A stretch of 64,000 nucleotides of DNA from Pinus tabuliformis (Eukaryota > Streptophyta > Pinopsida > Pinales > Pinaceae): contig CM062814.1 of NCBI GenBank assembly GCA_031772625.1, positions 822,066,757 through 822,130,756 on the forward strand. The letters are read 5' to 3'. This document shows positions 10,607 to 22,645 of this stretch, piece after piece; within the stretch, counting starts at the first letter, position 1; every line of letters starts with the position of its first letter. The notes below the pieces were generated by a model that worked only from the letters and a program-made list of their open reading frames with translations, was not told the DNA's origin and did no database searches. The position numbers and the translations under genes are program-made.

Positions 10607-10979
10607 TTTACGACTCGTGGATGTTCCCTCATGCACCTTACATCACATGTATCATAAAGCTCACATACTTGCTGCCCCAAAGAGGTGTTGTGTTCTCTTG
10701 TGCGTAATATTAACCAAGGCATATCTTTGAAACCTTTCCAACAATGACCGGGCTATATGACCAGATGGGACTCCTACACCAAATGGTATGAGGTTTGATT
10801 GGGACTTCACATTGGGGAGATCCCCTTACAATGTTAGCAGAATCCAAGACCGTCAACATTTTTCGCACTAGAAGGAGGTCTAGATGACAAGTTGAGCTTG
10901 TGAAGTCTATTTGAATCTATTACCCTTAATGGATTCATCCCAAATCATAATCCTAAGGTGTTTTTCCGAAGCTTTATAT

Positions 10980-11452
10980 ATTTTAATCCCCATGGAATTT
11001 TTACATAACTTATCACATTTTAAATTCGATGGAAAGGGTACAACAACCATCCTTGATTACGTAATTGAGTTTGTTCAATTTTTTTTTCAAGTGGCATTTA
11101 TTCTGAAGAAATCCTCACATGATTGTTTACCCTTACATTGGATGGTCGTGCAAAGCAATGGTGTTATTCTTTACCCACTGCTTCTATCTCATCTTTTAAG
11201 CAATGTCTTAATGAGCTTTGTCACATCTTCGACAAATATGAGTATCAAGATGTTATTGATGAAATTGATCAACTTAGAATGGAATCAAATGAATATATTG
11301 AACATTTTGCTGATCGTTTCCTTCATATTTGTTATGAATTTCCCGATGAGGATGTGGATTGGAAGTTCTTGGATGATAAGTTTTGTTTCTTAGTATGGAT
11401 GTCAAGAAAATATTTTGAATCTGATTCATTATGTCCTCCCTATCAAGAATAA
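10980..11452 (+). pseudogene. Retrotransposon gag domain fragment (element E)
   Basis: The frame 11123-11452 reads LTLDGRAKQWCYSLPTASIS, then SSFKQCLNELCHIFDKY and NEYIEHFADRFLHICYEFPD. This is the pattern of the plant Ty3/gypsy gag family (Retrotrans_gag type: a W in the AxxWxxxL position, then a helical capsid stretch). An adjacent frame just upstream holds the expected preceding motif (HLSHFKFDGKG-like). The copy is broken, and the pieces are noted separately. Confidence 0.6.
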
Positions 11453-11479
11453 TTTCAGCATCCTGGGGAAAGACAGGAT

Positions 11480-12600
11480 ATGTATTTTGTCCCATGTCCC
11501 CCTCCTTTTGATGTTTTTTGTTTCCACCCCAAACCGATCACTAAACCACAATATCAATACAACGTTGATGAAGAATTAATTTTTCTTTCACATCTTTCCC
11601 CTAATAGTGATTCGTTTGATCCTACCAATCATCCATCTTTGATCTTAATATTCCTCATGCCTATCCTCAACCTGTTAGTCAAGTTGAATCCTTGGACAAC
11701 CACAACCTTAATGATCTCCTTTTCTCTGAATTATATGGGAATGATGTTCAAGTAACATGGATGAATCTTTGTTCCTACAAGAAGGATTAGATTTGTAGGA
11801 TTTCGATTTGGAGTTTGATGTGATTATTGAGGATTTTCTTTCAAGTATAACTCCTTTTGATCAAGAAGATGACATGCTTATCATTGAGTATTTTTGTGGT
11901 AATATCGAAAATCTATCTGATCAACCTCAAATTTTTGAATCTCATGATTTGAATAATGACTCTTGTCTTGATAAGAAGTTGACCGTGTTTTCTCAGAATT
12001 CAAAGTTAAGTTAGGTGAGTAGGACACTTCAACCTACGCTGATGGTTATGTCAGGTTCCTATTATCATGACGTTATTTTCGATTTCATTCAGTTCATGAT
12101 TCTTTTGCAAAATTTCATCACTGATGTCATCACGTGGGACGTCAACTCTCTCCCGAGGGATGCTCATTTTCTTCACATAAAATTTTTCAACCCTCAGGGA
12201 AGAAATTTTAATTTGACTATTGAACTTCCACCGCTACATCCCACTTCAAGAAACTCTTTAATCCATGATAGCGAAACAAATAAGGGGCTTATTGAATATT
12301 TTGCGTTATCCATGAAAGGATCTTGCTAGCACAACAACACGGATTGTGGCCAGCCTGTTAAAGTTTCTTATGATGTGGATTTTCTTTTCATCAGTATATC
12401 CTATCATATTTTTACCCAAGATTGTTTCCATGATCCTATTGTAGGTTCCTTAGAAGAATCTTATCAGTTTGGATCCATGTCTCATGGCCTGTACTTGCAT
12501 GCACTTCATCGAGTCTTATATGGCCATAAGTTTGGTGGTTATTGTTATTGTGGAGTCCTTCATTTGGTAGAGTAGTTGAGTGTGATACACCGTTATGATT
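11480..12600 (+). other. Post-gag remnant of element E
   Basis: Short frames at 11480-11755, 11808-12014, 12015-12329 and 12375-12575 follow the gag piece on the same strand. Their Asp/Ser/Phe-rich composition is shared, which suggests one decayed coding region. No enzymatic motif is visible. Confidence 0.35.
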
Positions 12601-13720
12601 TCACTTCCTGTTTCCTTGTGTCAGTGTGTATGTTTGCATTGTTTATCCTTTTCAATTCACAACACTCTATCTTTGTTTCACACGATCACATCCTTCCAAC
12701 CAAAGGTCGAGAGAAACTTCTATGGTTGTATTGGAAGTTCCATTTCACATGACCCAACCCTATAATGCTTAGTTTAGGATAATATAGGTTGCATTTAGTT
12801 AGATTCATTGAATTATTGTTTTTTATTACACCTTCCCTTTCTTTTTCAGTTTTATTGGTCTTGAATAAAGCTAGTTTTGAGATTTAAGATGATGTGGCTA
12901 ATATTTTGAGAAAGGAAATTTGTGGTAACACGCAACCATTGGCTTCTCTATTATACTCTTCTTTTTTCTAGTTCAAATCTTTTAAGTCAATGATTTTCCA
13001 ATGGAAAATACGATCCTTCAGCTGGGAAGCTGAAAGAAAACCATGAGGCCGACATCCATTTAGGATTACCATTCCTACACCATGTCATATTTATGAATAG
13101 TGTGTTTTCTTTCCTATCTATCTAAATAGAGTAAGATAAGGGGAAAATTTTTAGTGAATAAAGCATCAAAGGTATTAAGCCTATTTCTGAAGGAGAAACC
13201 TTTTTTTCTCTCAATAAGTCGAGATCCCTCTTCCACCCATTGAAAATAATAAGTGCCTATGCACAGTCCTATTGAAAAAAGAAAAAAAAGGGTTAAAGAA
13301 GAGAAGGGATTCTTACACAAGGAGGTGAATCAAGTGACTTCACCGAGGTATTATCTAGACTCACTGGTAACGAAGCAACATTTGTGTTCTTGAAGCAACT
13401 CCACTGAGGTCTTGTCTAGGTCTATTGGTAGTGGAGCAACGCAAGAGATGTAAAATTCATACTCTGATTGTTTTAACTTAGCATACTATGTTAACCTTAC
13501 TTACATCGACAAGATAATGATATGGCATGTGTCATGTTGTGCTACGCCGAGGAATGGAACTGGGAAAACTATATTTTTAACCAGGTAAGAGTGGAGAGAT
13601 ATGGTAACTCACTGATTGAATCAATACTTCCTAGATAATTAATACTTTTCACCTAAATTAAACCATTATGGAGAAGTTGGGTTTCTCCCAGTACGTTGCC
13701 AAGTGTTGTTGCTGTGACAA
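12600..13720. other. Non-coding stretch with a short direct repeat
   Basis: No coding signal. Two copies of a 36-38 base phrase (CGAGGTxTTxTCTAG ... TGGTA ... AGCAAC) lie at about 13341-13376 and 13404-13441. A small inverted repeat TGTTGTTGCTGTGACAACA lies near 13700 and may mark an element end. Confidence 0.4.
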
Positions 13721-15198
13721 CAAACTTCCAAAAAAAAATCCTAAGTCAATTTTAGAGCCTACATGAACTATTGTTTCAAGCCCCCTAGTGTTGTCATGTT
13801 GTTTGATTTGTTATTTGTGTGTTTTATTCTAGTGTTGCATCCCCCTAAGTCAATGTTTCCTAAGTGTCATCACCTAACCCTTAGAAGTGCTTAGGTTATC
13901 TAATCCATGGTTAGGTGAACTCATGACTTGTCTTGACTTAGAAACTAGCCTTTACACCATGCACACACTCAAAAAAGAACACAAAATCATAAAAGCAAAC
14001 AAAATAAATAAAAGCGCTCTTTAAGGAAAAAGTGCACCTCATGTTGGTGAAGACATGCACTTAAGTTAAGCGCACTCCTTCGGGTGGAAGTGTACATTCC
14101 TTGAGCACATTCCTTCATGTTGAGCAAGTGCGCCATCCTTGAGCGCACTCCTTCATGTTGATCAAGTGCACCATCCTTGAGTGCACTCCTTCATGTTGAA
14201 GACATGCACTCTTTATGGTTGCATCTTTGTTGCATGTGGGCACACTCCTAGAAAACAAGAGCCCACTTAACTTCCCTTAACTAATCCTTTCACTTGTCAA
14301 CAAGTAGTGATCATGCATGAAACAATTTTTCATGTAAGCTCTCTTAAATTATTCTAGTTAATCATTCATTTGCATAATCATTCTCATCTGGTTGGGCACA
14401 CAACTATGGATCAAGAAACACTTCATCAACCTGCATTACAAGTAACTTTTATATTGTTGAATCTATTCATTGCCTTTCATGATTTCACTATCAAATTTTC
14501 TTTTATTGCTAACGTTTATTTGTTTTTCAGTTTATTTATTGGCATTTCTATTCAATCTTGATTCGACGAGTGCTAATTTGTTATCCCATGTAGAGACTCT
14601 GCACATTCCTCAACCTTTGACATTCCACCATGATTGAGACACGATCCATATAAGCTTGCAAATCCTTCTTCTTCTCATTCCTACCATGAAATATTCCTAT
14701 AAAACTTGTTCTTGAGATTTCCTTAGGTAGAGCGCACGTTTGGATCTCGAAGCCCAATTAGCCTTGAAAATTGCACCCAAAATTACCAAGTTTCTCTCTT
14801 GAGCACACTTCTTCATGACGAAGAACTGCACCCTCCCTTGAGAGCACGAGCACACCTTGAAGACTCGAATGATTTTCCTTCATCCCTTAGGCACGTGTCA
14901 TTGTGCCCTCCTTCCCTTTGAGTGCATGAGTGCACCCTAAAGGACCAAAGGATTGAAGACATGTTCCCTTTTCCCTTCAAAGTGCACCAGTGTACCCTCC
15001 CTATCTCCTTAAGAGCATGAGCATACTTTGAAGGACTGAAGGCTTGACAACTTACCCCTTTGACCCTTCAGAATGTGCCAATGTGCCCTTAATGGTTTCC
15101 TTCCCTTTCTTGAGCACATGATTGCACTGAAAAGCCCCAAATGACCCTTGACCTTCCTTTGTGCTTTGAAAGTGCACCCTCCTAGTTTGCATGCCTAT
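13721..15198 (+). mobile_element. Family B, copy 2, left half (B2-left)
   Basis: From 14434 onward it matches B1 (6315 onward), including ATAAAACTTGTTCTT and the GTGCA-rich zone at 14780-15185. The part left of 14434 has no counterpart in the window because B1 is cut there, so the left limit is uncertain. The copy is interrupted at 15198 by element C and resumes at 56368. Confidence 0.6.
14064..14210 (+). repeat. 38-bp tandem repeat in B2
   Basis: About three and a half copies of a 38-base unit containing TTGAGCGCACTCCTTCATG and AAGTGCACCATCC. The vocabulary is the same as the GTGCA zone further right, so it is probably a local expansion of that family motif. Confidence 0.65.
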
Positions 15199-16537
15199 TA
15201 TAATAGCCCTAGTGAAAATTCCATGTAAAAAATATATAAATACCGCAAATGATGGGACACATATTCCAAGTTGAATGGTGGGAAAGACATCCTAGTGGGT
15301 GTTCATTTGGTTGTTTATGGCTAAGGAAATTGACAAAGGCAATGGGTAAGGCTTTGGAAAGGAGAAATGACATTTTTTGGCACATTTATTTATGAAAATA
15401 ATGGAAATTGGGAGAAAATGAAGGTGAATGGTCACATGTTGCATGTGAGGACGAAAATGAAGGAAAATAATGGAAAATAGGAGAAAAAGGAGGTGAAAGG
15501 TCACAGGTTGTATGTGAGCAAGAAAATGAAGGAAAATAATGGAAAACGAAGAAAATAGAGGTCTAATTCATAAAAAGGATTATGAGGATCAGTGGGCAAG
15601 ACTTGGTCAATTCAGTTTTGGAGCTCTCTCATGATTATCTCTCTCTCTCATACTGTTGGACACTGAGTTTTCTTGGAGCACTTTGGAATTGTAGCAAGAA
15701 AGACAAAGAAGGAAAGAGGAAATAAAGATCAAGCAGGGAAAGGCCTAATCAAGCAACTACAATAGGCTTCATTGCAGGTATCAGCTTGCATGTGTATTTT
15801 CCTTGCTAGATTTGGCATGCATGGGATTACATGTGTTTATTTTCTACCATGGCATGAGTCTTTCCAGGTGTGACAGTATTTTCAGCCTAGCCTTGCCATT
15901 TCCTGATAGCTTTGATGAGATGGGTTCTCTCATGCATTTTGTGGGGGGTGGCTGGATTGGATTCGAAGCTGAGTGGGGTGGATCTTTGAATTGACAAATA
16001 CATGGTGGTAGTGGTCCCTGAACCAGACAGAGGATGCAAGAATCCATTGGCCTTGTAACCCCTCAACCGGATTGTGGGTTGTGGTAAAGCCATATTGTGT
16101 GCCTTAGTGGGCCTAGGAATCCTTGCTGGTGAATGGCAGGATATACGGTAAAGACAAGAGGTGGATTTTCTCTCTGTTAGGCCTAGTGATTCTGGGATGG
16201 AATGCACGGTAAAGCCTGGAGAGTATTTATCGGTGTAGGTCCTAGTGATCCCTGGATCAGACTGTGGATGCACAGTAAAGCCTGAGAGACTAGGAGGCAC
16301 TGAAATTCCTCACAATGTAAGTGGAGAACTCCAATGGCATCCACATTGATTCGTGGTTTTTTATGTGTTCTATGAGTCCCACATTCATGCTTGGAATATG
16401 GCACAGGGGTGATTGGCTAAAGAGAGACTTTTCTCAGCCAATCTATGGTTGGGTGGAATGTGGTAGTCGCATCACCGGTTGGTTCATTGCATTTATTAAT
16501 GAAAAACTCATTCCCTTTATTTTCATGTGAAAATGTA

Positions 16538-16589
<52 letters not shown>

Positions 16590-16746
16590 TATATATAGAT
16601 ATAGATATAGATATAGATATAGATATAGATATAGATATAGATATAGATATAGATATAGATATGGATTTTGATGGATGATACGTTTATTGTATTCCATTTC
16701 CTATTATGTTGGCTTATATGCATGTGTTACCCTGGAGGGTGTTATA
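15199..16746 (+). repeat. 5' LTR of element C
   Basis: It is homologous to 38059-38150 plus 55026-56367. It ends TGTTATA immediately before the PBS region. An AT-type microsatellite (16540-16662) makes this copy longer than the 3' LTR. Confidence 0.85.
16540..16662. repeat. AT / ATATAG microsatellite inside C 5' LTR
   Basis: About 46 bases of alternating AT run into about 75 bases of a 6-base GATATA unit. The 3' LTR has only a short (AT) run at the same point (56273-56284), so it expanded after insertion. Confidence 0.95.
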
Positions 16747-16749
16747 GAG

Positions 16750-16761
16750 TGGTATCAGAGC
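16750..16761 (+). other. Primer-binding site of element C
   Basis: TGGTATCAGAGC, the complement-type match to initiator tRNA-Met used by many plant LTR elements, lies three bases after the LTR end. Confidence 0.85.
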
Positions 16762-16799
16762 ATGGTTGAAATACTTGGACTAGATGGGCTTTATCATAG

Positions 16800-17520
16800 G
16801 TGAAATGAAGAACAAAGGTTTAAATTTTATACATTTCTTTCATATATGTTATAAATTTTCTTCTATGGCATATTAGACGTTGAAACATTTTCCATATTGA
16901 AGGTAAATACCACTGATAATTTGTTCAAAATTTCAGATATTGGTTCACAATACTTTAGGAATTATGATATAAGGAAGATGACCTTCCTGAATGCACTTTT
17001 AAATAGGTCATGTTGGAATTTATGCAATAACTTATCTTTTGTAGGCTTTTAGAAGATTAAAAATTATCCACATTGAGGGGACATACCACTGATTATGTGG
17101 TAGAAATTTTAGATATTGGGTCACAATATGTAGGAGATATGAGTATAGGGATTCGAGCCTTCTGAATGCTCCTAAACTCATGCCTCCAACAGGTCACGCT
17201 GACATTTTTGTTATAAATTTTATTCTGGGAACTCTCAGGAGCTGAATTTTTTTCCACAATGCGGGGAAATCCCAATGATATTGTGACAAAAATTTCTGAC
17301 ATTTATTCGCTATATTTTAGGATATATTACCTGTGGAAGTTTAACTTTATGGATACTCCTAGATTTGTGCACCAAATAGGATTGTGTTGGTATTTTGTTA
17401 TAACTTTTCATTTATGAAATCTCAAAAGTTGAAACTTGAACCATAGTGAGGGAAAATACCACTAATCATATGATTCAGTTTCCATAACTTGTACCACTAC
17501 AATTTAGGATATATGCATTG
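16800..17520 (+). repeat. 180-bp tandem repeat in the C leader
   Basis: Diverged units begin with CCA(C/T)ATTGAGGGxAAATACCA-like phrases at 16892, 17068, 17254 and 17441 (spacing 176, 186 and 187). Each continues with ATTTTAGATATT, a TAGGATATAT-like phrase, ATGCTCCTA and TTATAACTTTT. A partial unit precedes the first. Confidence 0.75.
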
Positions 17521-18781
17521 AATCAGTCACTATATTAGTTTGCATGCAAAGTGTTTGATGAAATGCTTAAATTGTTCAATGATTAATTGCATACAAACTA
17601 TTTGATAAAATGCCCCAATGAGTACATTCTTTGTGGTTGGGGATAGTATTGATGTGTAATAGTATTGTTGTAGTTGATATATGATTACTTGTATGCAAAT
17701 AGTTTGCTATATTTGTTTGCATGTAAAGTGTTTGAAGAAATGCTTACATGCAAATGTAATAGTATAGTAGTTGTTTGAAGAAAAATGTAAAAGTATGGTA
17801 ATTGTTTGAAGAAAATGTTAGTTTTTTTTGGATGGGATAGTATTGTAGTATGATAATATGGATGTAGCTGATCTATGCATATTTTCATGAAAATAATTTG
17901 AAGATTTGCATGTAGGGAATTTGAAAGGTTGCATGCATGGAATTTGAAAAGTTGCATGTAAGGAAATCGAAAAGTGACATGTTTTTAGTTATTATGTTAC
18001 AAGTGGAATAAGTGCAATGTTTTTGACTTAGTCTCATACAAATGTATGAGAAAGAAAAATCAATTTCTTTTCAAGTGTGGTTAAATTTAGTAGAGCTTTA
18101 GAGATCGCATTTCCATAATTGGACATTGGAGATCAGGCAATTATAGTAGCTTCCTCATTCTACCTTAGTGTGGACCATGGATAGCAAGGGGGTATGCTTA
18201 TAGGTTGTTAGTATTGGTGAATGCTGATTTCAAATTAATAGACACGATGTCTTGATTTTTGGAACATGTGATTGACTGTGTGTGGATTATATGACACTTA
18301 CATGTTGATTTCATGATACCTACTTACATCCTTGTATGTTAGGTTACATTTTTTAATATTTTGATTGCATGCATCAGTCTTGTAGGTTGATTATAATAAC
18401 TGATCGATTATGTTCGACTACATGTGGTTATGCGTATTGGTAGTTGGTTTGGCATTTCTTATGCATACTATTGGTTGCATGTGGAAATGTGAACAATGGA
18501 GTAATGGTTTTTGTCATGCATGAGGTCATGGTTTGTGTAATTGATATGGTCATGCATTGATGACTGGACTCTAGCTAAATGGTGTGTGTATGGTTTTGCA
18601 CTCATTTTTTGTGTGTGTATATACAATTGTTATGCATGTATGGTCTTGGTTATAGTATGCATCAATAGTAGGTCAAACAAGCCTTGCGAAGTCATGGTAT
18701 GCAAGTTAGGTCATCATAGTGCTATTGGATGTTATGATGCTAATGTGTTGGTTGAGATAGAGAAAGAGATGTAGATCATCA
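17521..18781. other. Non-coding interior of element C
   Basis: AT-rich, with recurring GCATGCAAATAGTTTG and TTGTTTGAAGAAAATG phrases (17530-17820). A stretch near 18216-18290 recurs at 30963-31035. No coding signal. Short frames such as 18541-18774 look accidental. Confidence 0.6.
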
Positions 18782-18786
18782 TAATG
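18782..18786 (+). other. Target-site duplication TAATG, left copy (element F)
   Basis: It is identical to 30005-30009 on the other side of F. Confidence 0.85.
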
Positions 18787-19119
18787 TGCTATGAAACTAG
18801 CTCACAAAAAGATAGAAAATGTAGATGAACGCCTTAGAAATAAGCCTCTTCGAAGGGGCAACCTCCTTTACATTACACACATGAACAATTTTTAGATGAT
18901 TCAAATGAAGAAACCTCCTTTCTATATATAAGAGTCTATGTGGTCACAATATAACCAAGCCAGCCTAACAATAATAATATAAAGGCACAAAAATAACAAT
19001 AGGGTGATTCTATGGGGCACAATAATAACAATATGGTAACAATATGGGAAAAATAATAACAATGAGGGATACAACGACAATAGTAATGGGCGGATCACTA
19101 ATATTATAGGGACCTAACA
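18787..19119 (-). repeat. 3' LTR of element F
   Basis: 333 bp, TG...CA, homologous to 29673-30004. On the minus strand it contains a CTATATATAG TATA-type box and is preceded by the purine run AAGGAGAGGGG. Confidence 0.88.
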
Positions 19120-19157
19120 TGCCCCTCTCCTTCAAAAAAGTGTTGTCCTCAACGCTT

Positions 19158-19688
19158 CAGTAGCTCTGGATGTTTCTGTATAAAATTCTCATCCTCCCAT
19201 GTGGAATATTCAATGGGTAAGTTCTTCCACTTGATGAGATACTCAGAAATTGAGCTATTTCGTAGATGTCGAGTTCTTGTTTCATTGACTGCTTAAGGTT
19301 CCAATATTATTTTTCCTTCTTCATCAAGTTCTAGCAATATTGTCTGAGCTGGAAGCTTGTCACCTATAACCTTCTTTAAGCCTGAAACATGGAAAACTAG
19401 ATGCACTTGAGAGGCTGCAGGAAGCTCCAATTTGTATGTCTTAGTACCTGTCTTTTGCAACACCTGGTACAGACCATAATACTTTGGTGATATTTTTTTA
19501 TCCTTCTTAGCTTGCTTGAGGGACATTTGTTTATATCTCTGTAGTCGTATGAATACCAAATCACCTACATCAAAACTTCTTTCGTTGCGATGTTGATCTG
19601 CCTGCTGTTTCATTATATTCTGTGCCAAGGTGAGGTTATCCATTAAGAGTTGGAGAACTTGTTGCTGATGCTTGATGTGATCTTCCAC
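19158..19688 (-). pseudogene. Integrase C-terminal region and chromodomain (element F)
   Basis: The frame 19293-19688 holds the post-core integrase region. GDLVFIRLQRYKQMSL and KISPKYYGLYQVLQKTG match the GPY/F-like module of chromovirus integrases, followed by LPAASQVHLVFHVSGLKK. The adjoining minus-strand stretch 19158-19290 reads EYLIKWKNLPIEYSTWEDEN, the hallmark of a chromodomain (aromatic cage and WE(D/P) turn). A broken copy; the pieces are listed as seen. Confidence 0.8.
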
Positions 19689-19711
19689 TACTTGAACCTT
19701 AGAATTTTCAG

Positions 19712-21004
19712 TTAAATATGATGTGATGGATAAAGTTCCATAAATGGGGTCATTTTTGTTGCAGTATTGAAGGAAGTGTTATACCACCATTCAGCCAAAG
19801 GCAACCATTTGACCCATTGTGTCTGTTTATCAGATACAAAGCAACGAAGATATCCTTCGAAACATTTTTTTAATATCTCAGTTTTCCCATCAGATTGAGG
19901 ATGATAAGATGAGCTATGAGCTAACTGAGTACCAAGACAAGAAAATAATTTTGTCCCAAAATTTCTAGTGAAAATGGGATCTCTGTCACTTACAATAATC
20001 TTTGGGTTTCCATGTAGCTTTTGAATTGTTTCCATAAATGCAATAGAAACTATACTCACTTTAAATGGATGAGATAATGCACAAAAGTGTGCATACTTAG
20101 TAATTTTGTCCACTACCACCATGATAAGACTCTTTCCTTTGGACTTGGGTAAACCTATGATAAAATTCATTGAAATCTCCTCCCAATGTTGGCTTGGAAT
20201 GGATAAAGGTTGTAATAGTCCTGGAGTCTTAATTGTTTCAACTTTATTTTTTTGGCAAACCAAACATTCCACCACAAACTTTTGAATATCCGATTTAAGG
20301 CCATCCCAAAAAAAATCCTTCTTAACCCTGTGGTAGGTTTTTAGAAATCCTAAGTGCCCTCCTAAGGGAGAGGTGCACAATTCCCTAAAAATATTTTGTT
20401 TGAGTTGGGAATTCTTACATAGGTATAATCGATCCTTGTACCATAACGAATCATTTTTCCAGATAAATGTATCAGATGTATTGGGATCTTGTTTCATCTT
20501 TTGAATGAGTGCCCACACTTCCTTGTCATTCTTCAATTCATCCCTTGCTTCGTTTATCCAATCTGGTTGGATAATAGAAATGGCACAAAGAAATGCTTCC
20601 ACGTCCTCATCCTTTCTTGAGAGTGCATCTGCCACAACATTTTGCTTCCATTTTTTGTAGATGATTTCAAAGTCATAACCCAACATCTTTGTGACCCATT
20701 TTTGCTGCTCTTCTAAAGATAATCTTTGTTCTAAAAAGTATTTAAGACTATCATGATCTGTTTTTACCTTGAAGTGTCTTCCCATTAGGTAGGGTCGCCA
20801 TTTCTTAAGTGGATGTAGTATTGCCAACATTTCCTTCTCATAAATAGCTTTGTGTAAATACTTTCCTTTGATTGGATGACTTTCGAAAGCAATGGGTCTT
20901 TCTTCTTGCATTAAAACAACACCAGTTCCATTTCCTGAGGCATCACATTTCATAATAAAGGTTTTTGTGAAGTTCGGTGTAGCTAAGACTGGTGCTTGGT
21001 ACAT
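19712..21004 (-). pseudogene. RNase H and integrase part of chromovirus pol (element F)
   Basis: The first about 130 residues are RNase H (TKTFIMKCDASGNGTGVVL, DHDSLKYFLEQRLS, VVADALSRKD). Then comes the integrase zinc-binding HHCC region (GGHLGFLKTYH ... CLVCQKNK, about residues 215-250). The catalytic core follows, with Asp in MVVVDKITKYAHF, Asp in VSDRDPIF and Glu in HPQSDGKTEI. RNase H removes the RNA strand during cDNA synthesis, and integrase inserts the cDNA. It sits downstream of the RT piece on the same strand, as in all Ty3/gypsy elements. Fossil copy. Confidence 0.85.
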
Positions 21005-21039
21005 TGCCTCTTTAAAATGTTCAAAGGTCTTTGTTGCTT

Positions 21040-21648
21040 CTAGAGTCCATGAAAATCTTTCTTCGATAATGTTGTTAGAGGTGATGTTATTCTCCCATAA
21101 TTCTTAACAAATTTGCGATAATACCCTGTCAACCCGAGAAATCCTCGTAGATTCTTTATGGATGTGGGGATTTTCCATTCCTTAATGGTTTTAATTTTTC
21201 TTGGGTCTACCTTAACACCTTTATGAGATACAATATGACCCAAATATTCCACCTCTTGTACTCCAAAGAAACATTTGGAGATTTTTGCATATAATTGATT
21301 TTCCTCCAATAGTTTGAGCACCATGTTAACATGTTGGACATGATCCTTCCAAGACTTGTTGTAGATTAGTATATCATCAAAAAATACTAACACAAATTTT
21401 CTAAGGAAGGGTTTGAAAATGGAATTCATCAAACCTTGAAATGTAGAAGGTGCATTAGTAAGGCCAAAAGGCATGACCAAAAATTCATAATGACCCTCAT
21501 GAGTTCTAAATGCTATTTTTGGAATGTCTTTAGTCTTCATTCTGATTTGATGATATCCATGCAATTCATCCAATAATTCATCAATGACAAGAATGAGAAA
21601 TTTATCTTTAACAGTGAGCTTGTTGAGCTCCCTATAATCTAGACACAT
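21040..21648 (-). pseudogene. Reverse transcriptase part of chromovirus pol (element F)
   Basis: [17 protein letters not shown] opens the fingers region, [15 protein letters not shown] is the conserved palm motif, and [12 protein letters not shown] is the FFDD/YxDD-type catalytic box. Further on, [15 protein letters not shown] and [15 protein letters not shown] are canonical Ty3/gypsy RT motifs. It is followed on the same strand by RNase H. Part of a broken copy. Confidence 0.88.
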
Positions 21649-21711
21649 GCGCCATGATCCATCCTTCTTGTGAACTAATACTACTGGAGTAGAGAAAGAA
21701 CTTTGACTAGG

Positions 21712-22640
21712 TTAAATTATACTAGCCTCTAGCATTTCTGCAACCATACATTCAATTTCACTCTTTTGGACATAAGGATATATGTAAGGCTTGATGTTTG
21801 GAGGAACACTTCCTGGAATCAAATTAATAGCATGATCATGATCATGAATGGGGGGGAGGCCCTTGGGAGTCTCAGATACCTTGGAATGATTGTCCAAGAC
21901 TTTTTGGAGATTTGGAGAAATGAATGATTTTGATGTGAGAACCTCTAGTGAACATAATTGTGCAATTATGCCTCGTTGTTCTTTCTTTAGAAGCTTTGTC
22001 ATTCCATTAGAGTTTATTTTCTTTCCTAGTTTCCCTGCGATACCCCTTAATTCAACTTCCTTTCCTTCTGAAGATAATTTCATGAAAAGTTCTTGAAAAT
22101 TAAAAGCTATTGTACCCAAGGATTGTAGCCATTGGACTCCTAGTACAACATCAGCACCACCCATTGGAATGGAAAGCATTGGGCTATTCAATACATATTC
22201 TCCCATGAATAGCTTTATATTATGGCACTTTCCTGAGCAATTTATGGTTCCTCCAATTGCAACCATCACTTGACACTCTGGTGCTGGATATAGGAAGCAA
22301 TTTAATTCCTTGGCTATATTACAATGAATAAAATTATGGGTACTCCCCGAATCAATCAAAACTATTACCTTTTTCTTCTTGATATGCCCTTCTATCTTGA
22401 TAGTTTGAGGAGTGGTAATTCCAGCCAATGCATTACAAGATATGGTTGAATTCATTTCTTCTTTTTCTAGGGTTTGTTCCTGGTGTATATCCTCTTCTTT
22501 TGACGTTTCTTATTCCTTTTCTTCCTCCTCTTCACAATCTATGTAAAATAATTTCTTCTCGGCACACTTATGACCTTTAGTGTATTTGCTATCACAACTG
22601 TTACAAAGCCCTTTTTCTCTTTTTTCTTCCAGTTGTTGTG
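21712..22640 (-). pseudogene. Zinc knuckle and aspartic protease part of element F
   Basis: The frame 21712-22455 carries VLIDSGSTHNFI, the aspartic protease active site (DSG). About 230 residues with PMLSIPMGGADVVLGVQWL follow, matching retropepsin-like proteases of gypsy elements. Just upstream on the same strand (about 22540-22620) is a CNSCDSKYTKGHKC knuckle of the gag end. The region is cut upstream by the LTR of element G at 22646. Fossil copy. Confidence 0.82.
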
Positions 22641-22645
22641 GTGTC

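Larger units (their letters stand above)
10607..13720 (+). mobile_element. Element E: Ty3/gypsy-type gag fossil
   Basis: The region between the two B copies carries a recognisable gag domain (about 11000-11450) followed by 2 kb of broken coding-like sequence with no pol motifs. LTRs were not identified. The limits are set by where family B similarity ends and are approximate. The copy is broken in several places. Confidence 0.5.

Noticed and set aside
14064-14210. Possible CRISPR-like array
   Set aside because: Units are contiguous 38-base tandem repeats without unique spacers, in a plant repeat context.
16443-16723. Two overlapping frames on the minus strand rich in Tyr-Leu and Ile-Tyr
   Set aside because: Direct translation of the AT/GATATA microsatellite in the C LTR.
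16750-16761. Possible tRNA gene fragment (TGGTATCAGAGC)
   Set aside because: It is the primer-binding site of an LTR element. No cloverleaf surrounds it.
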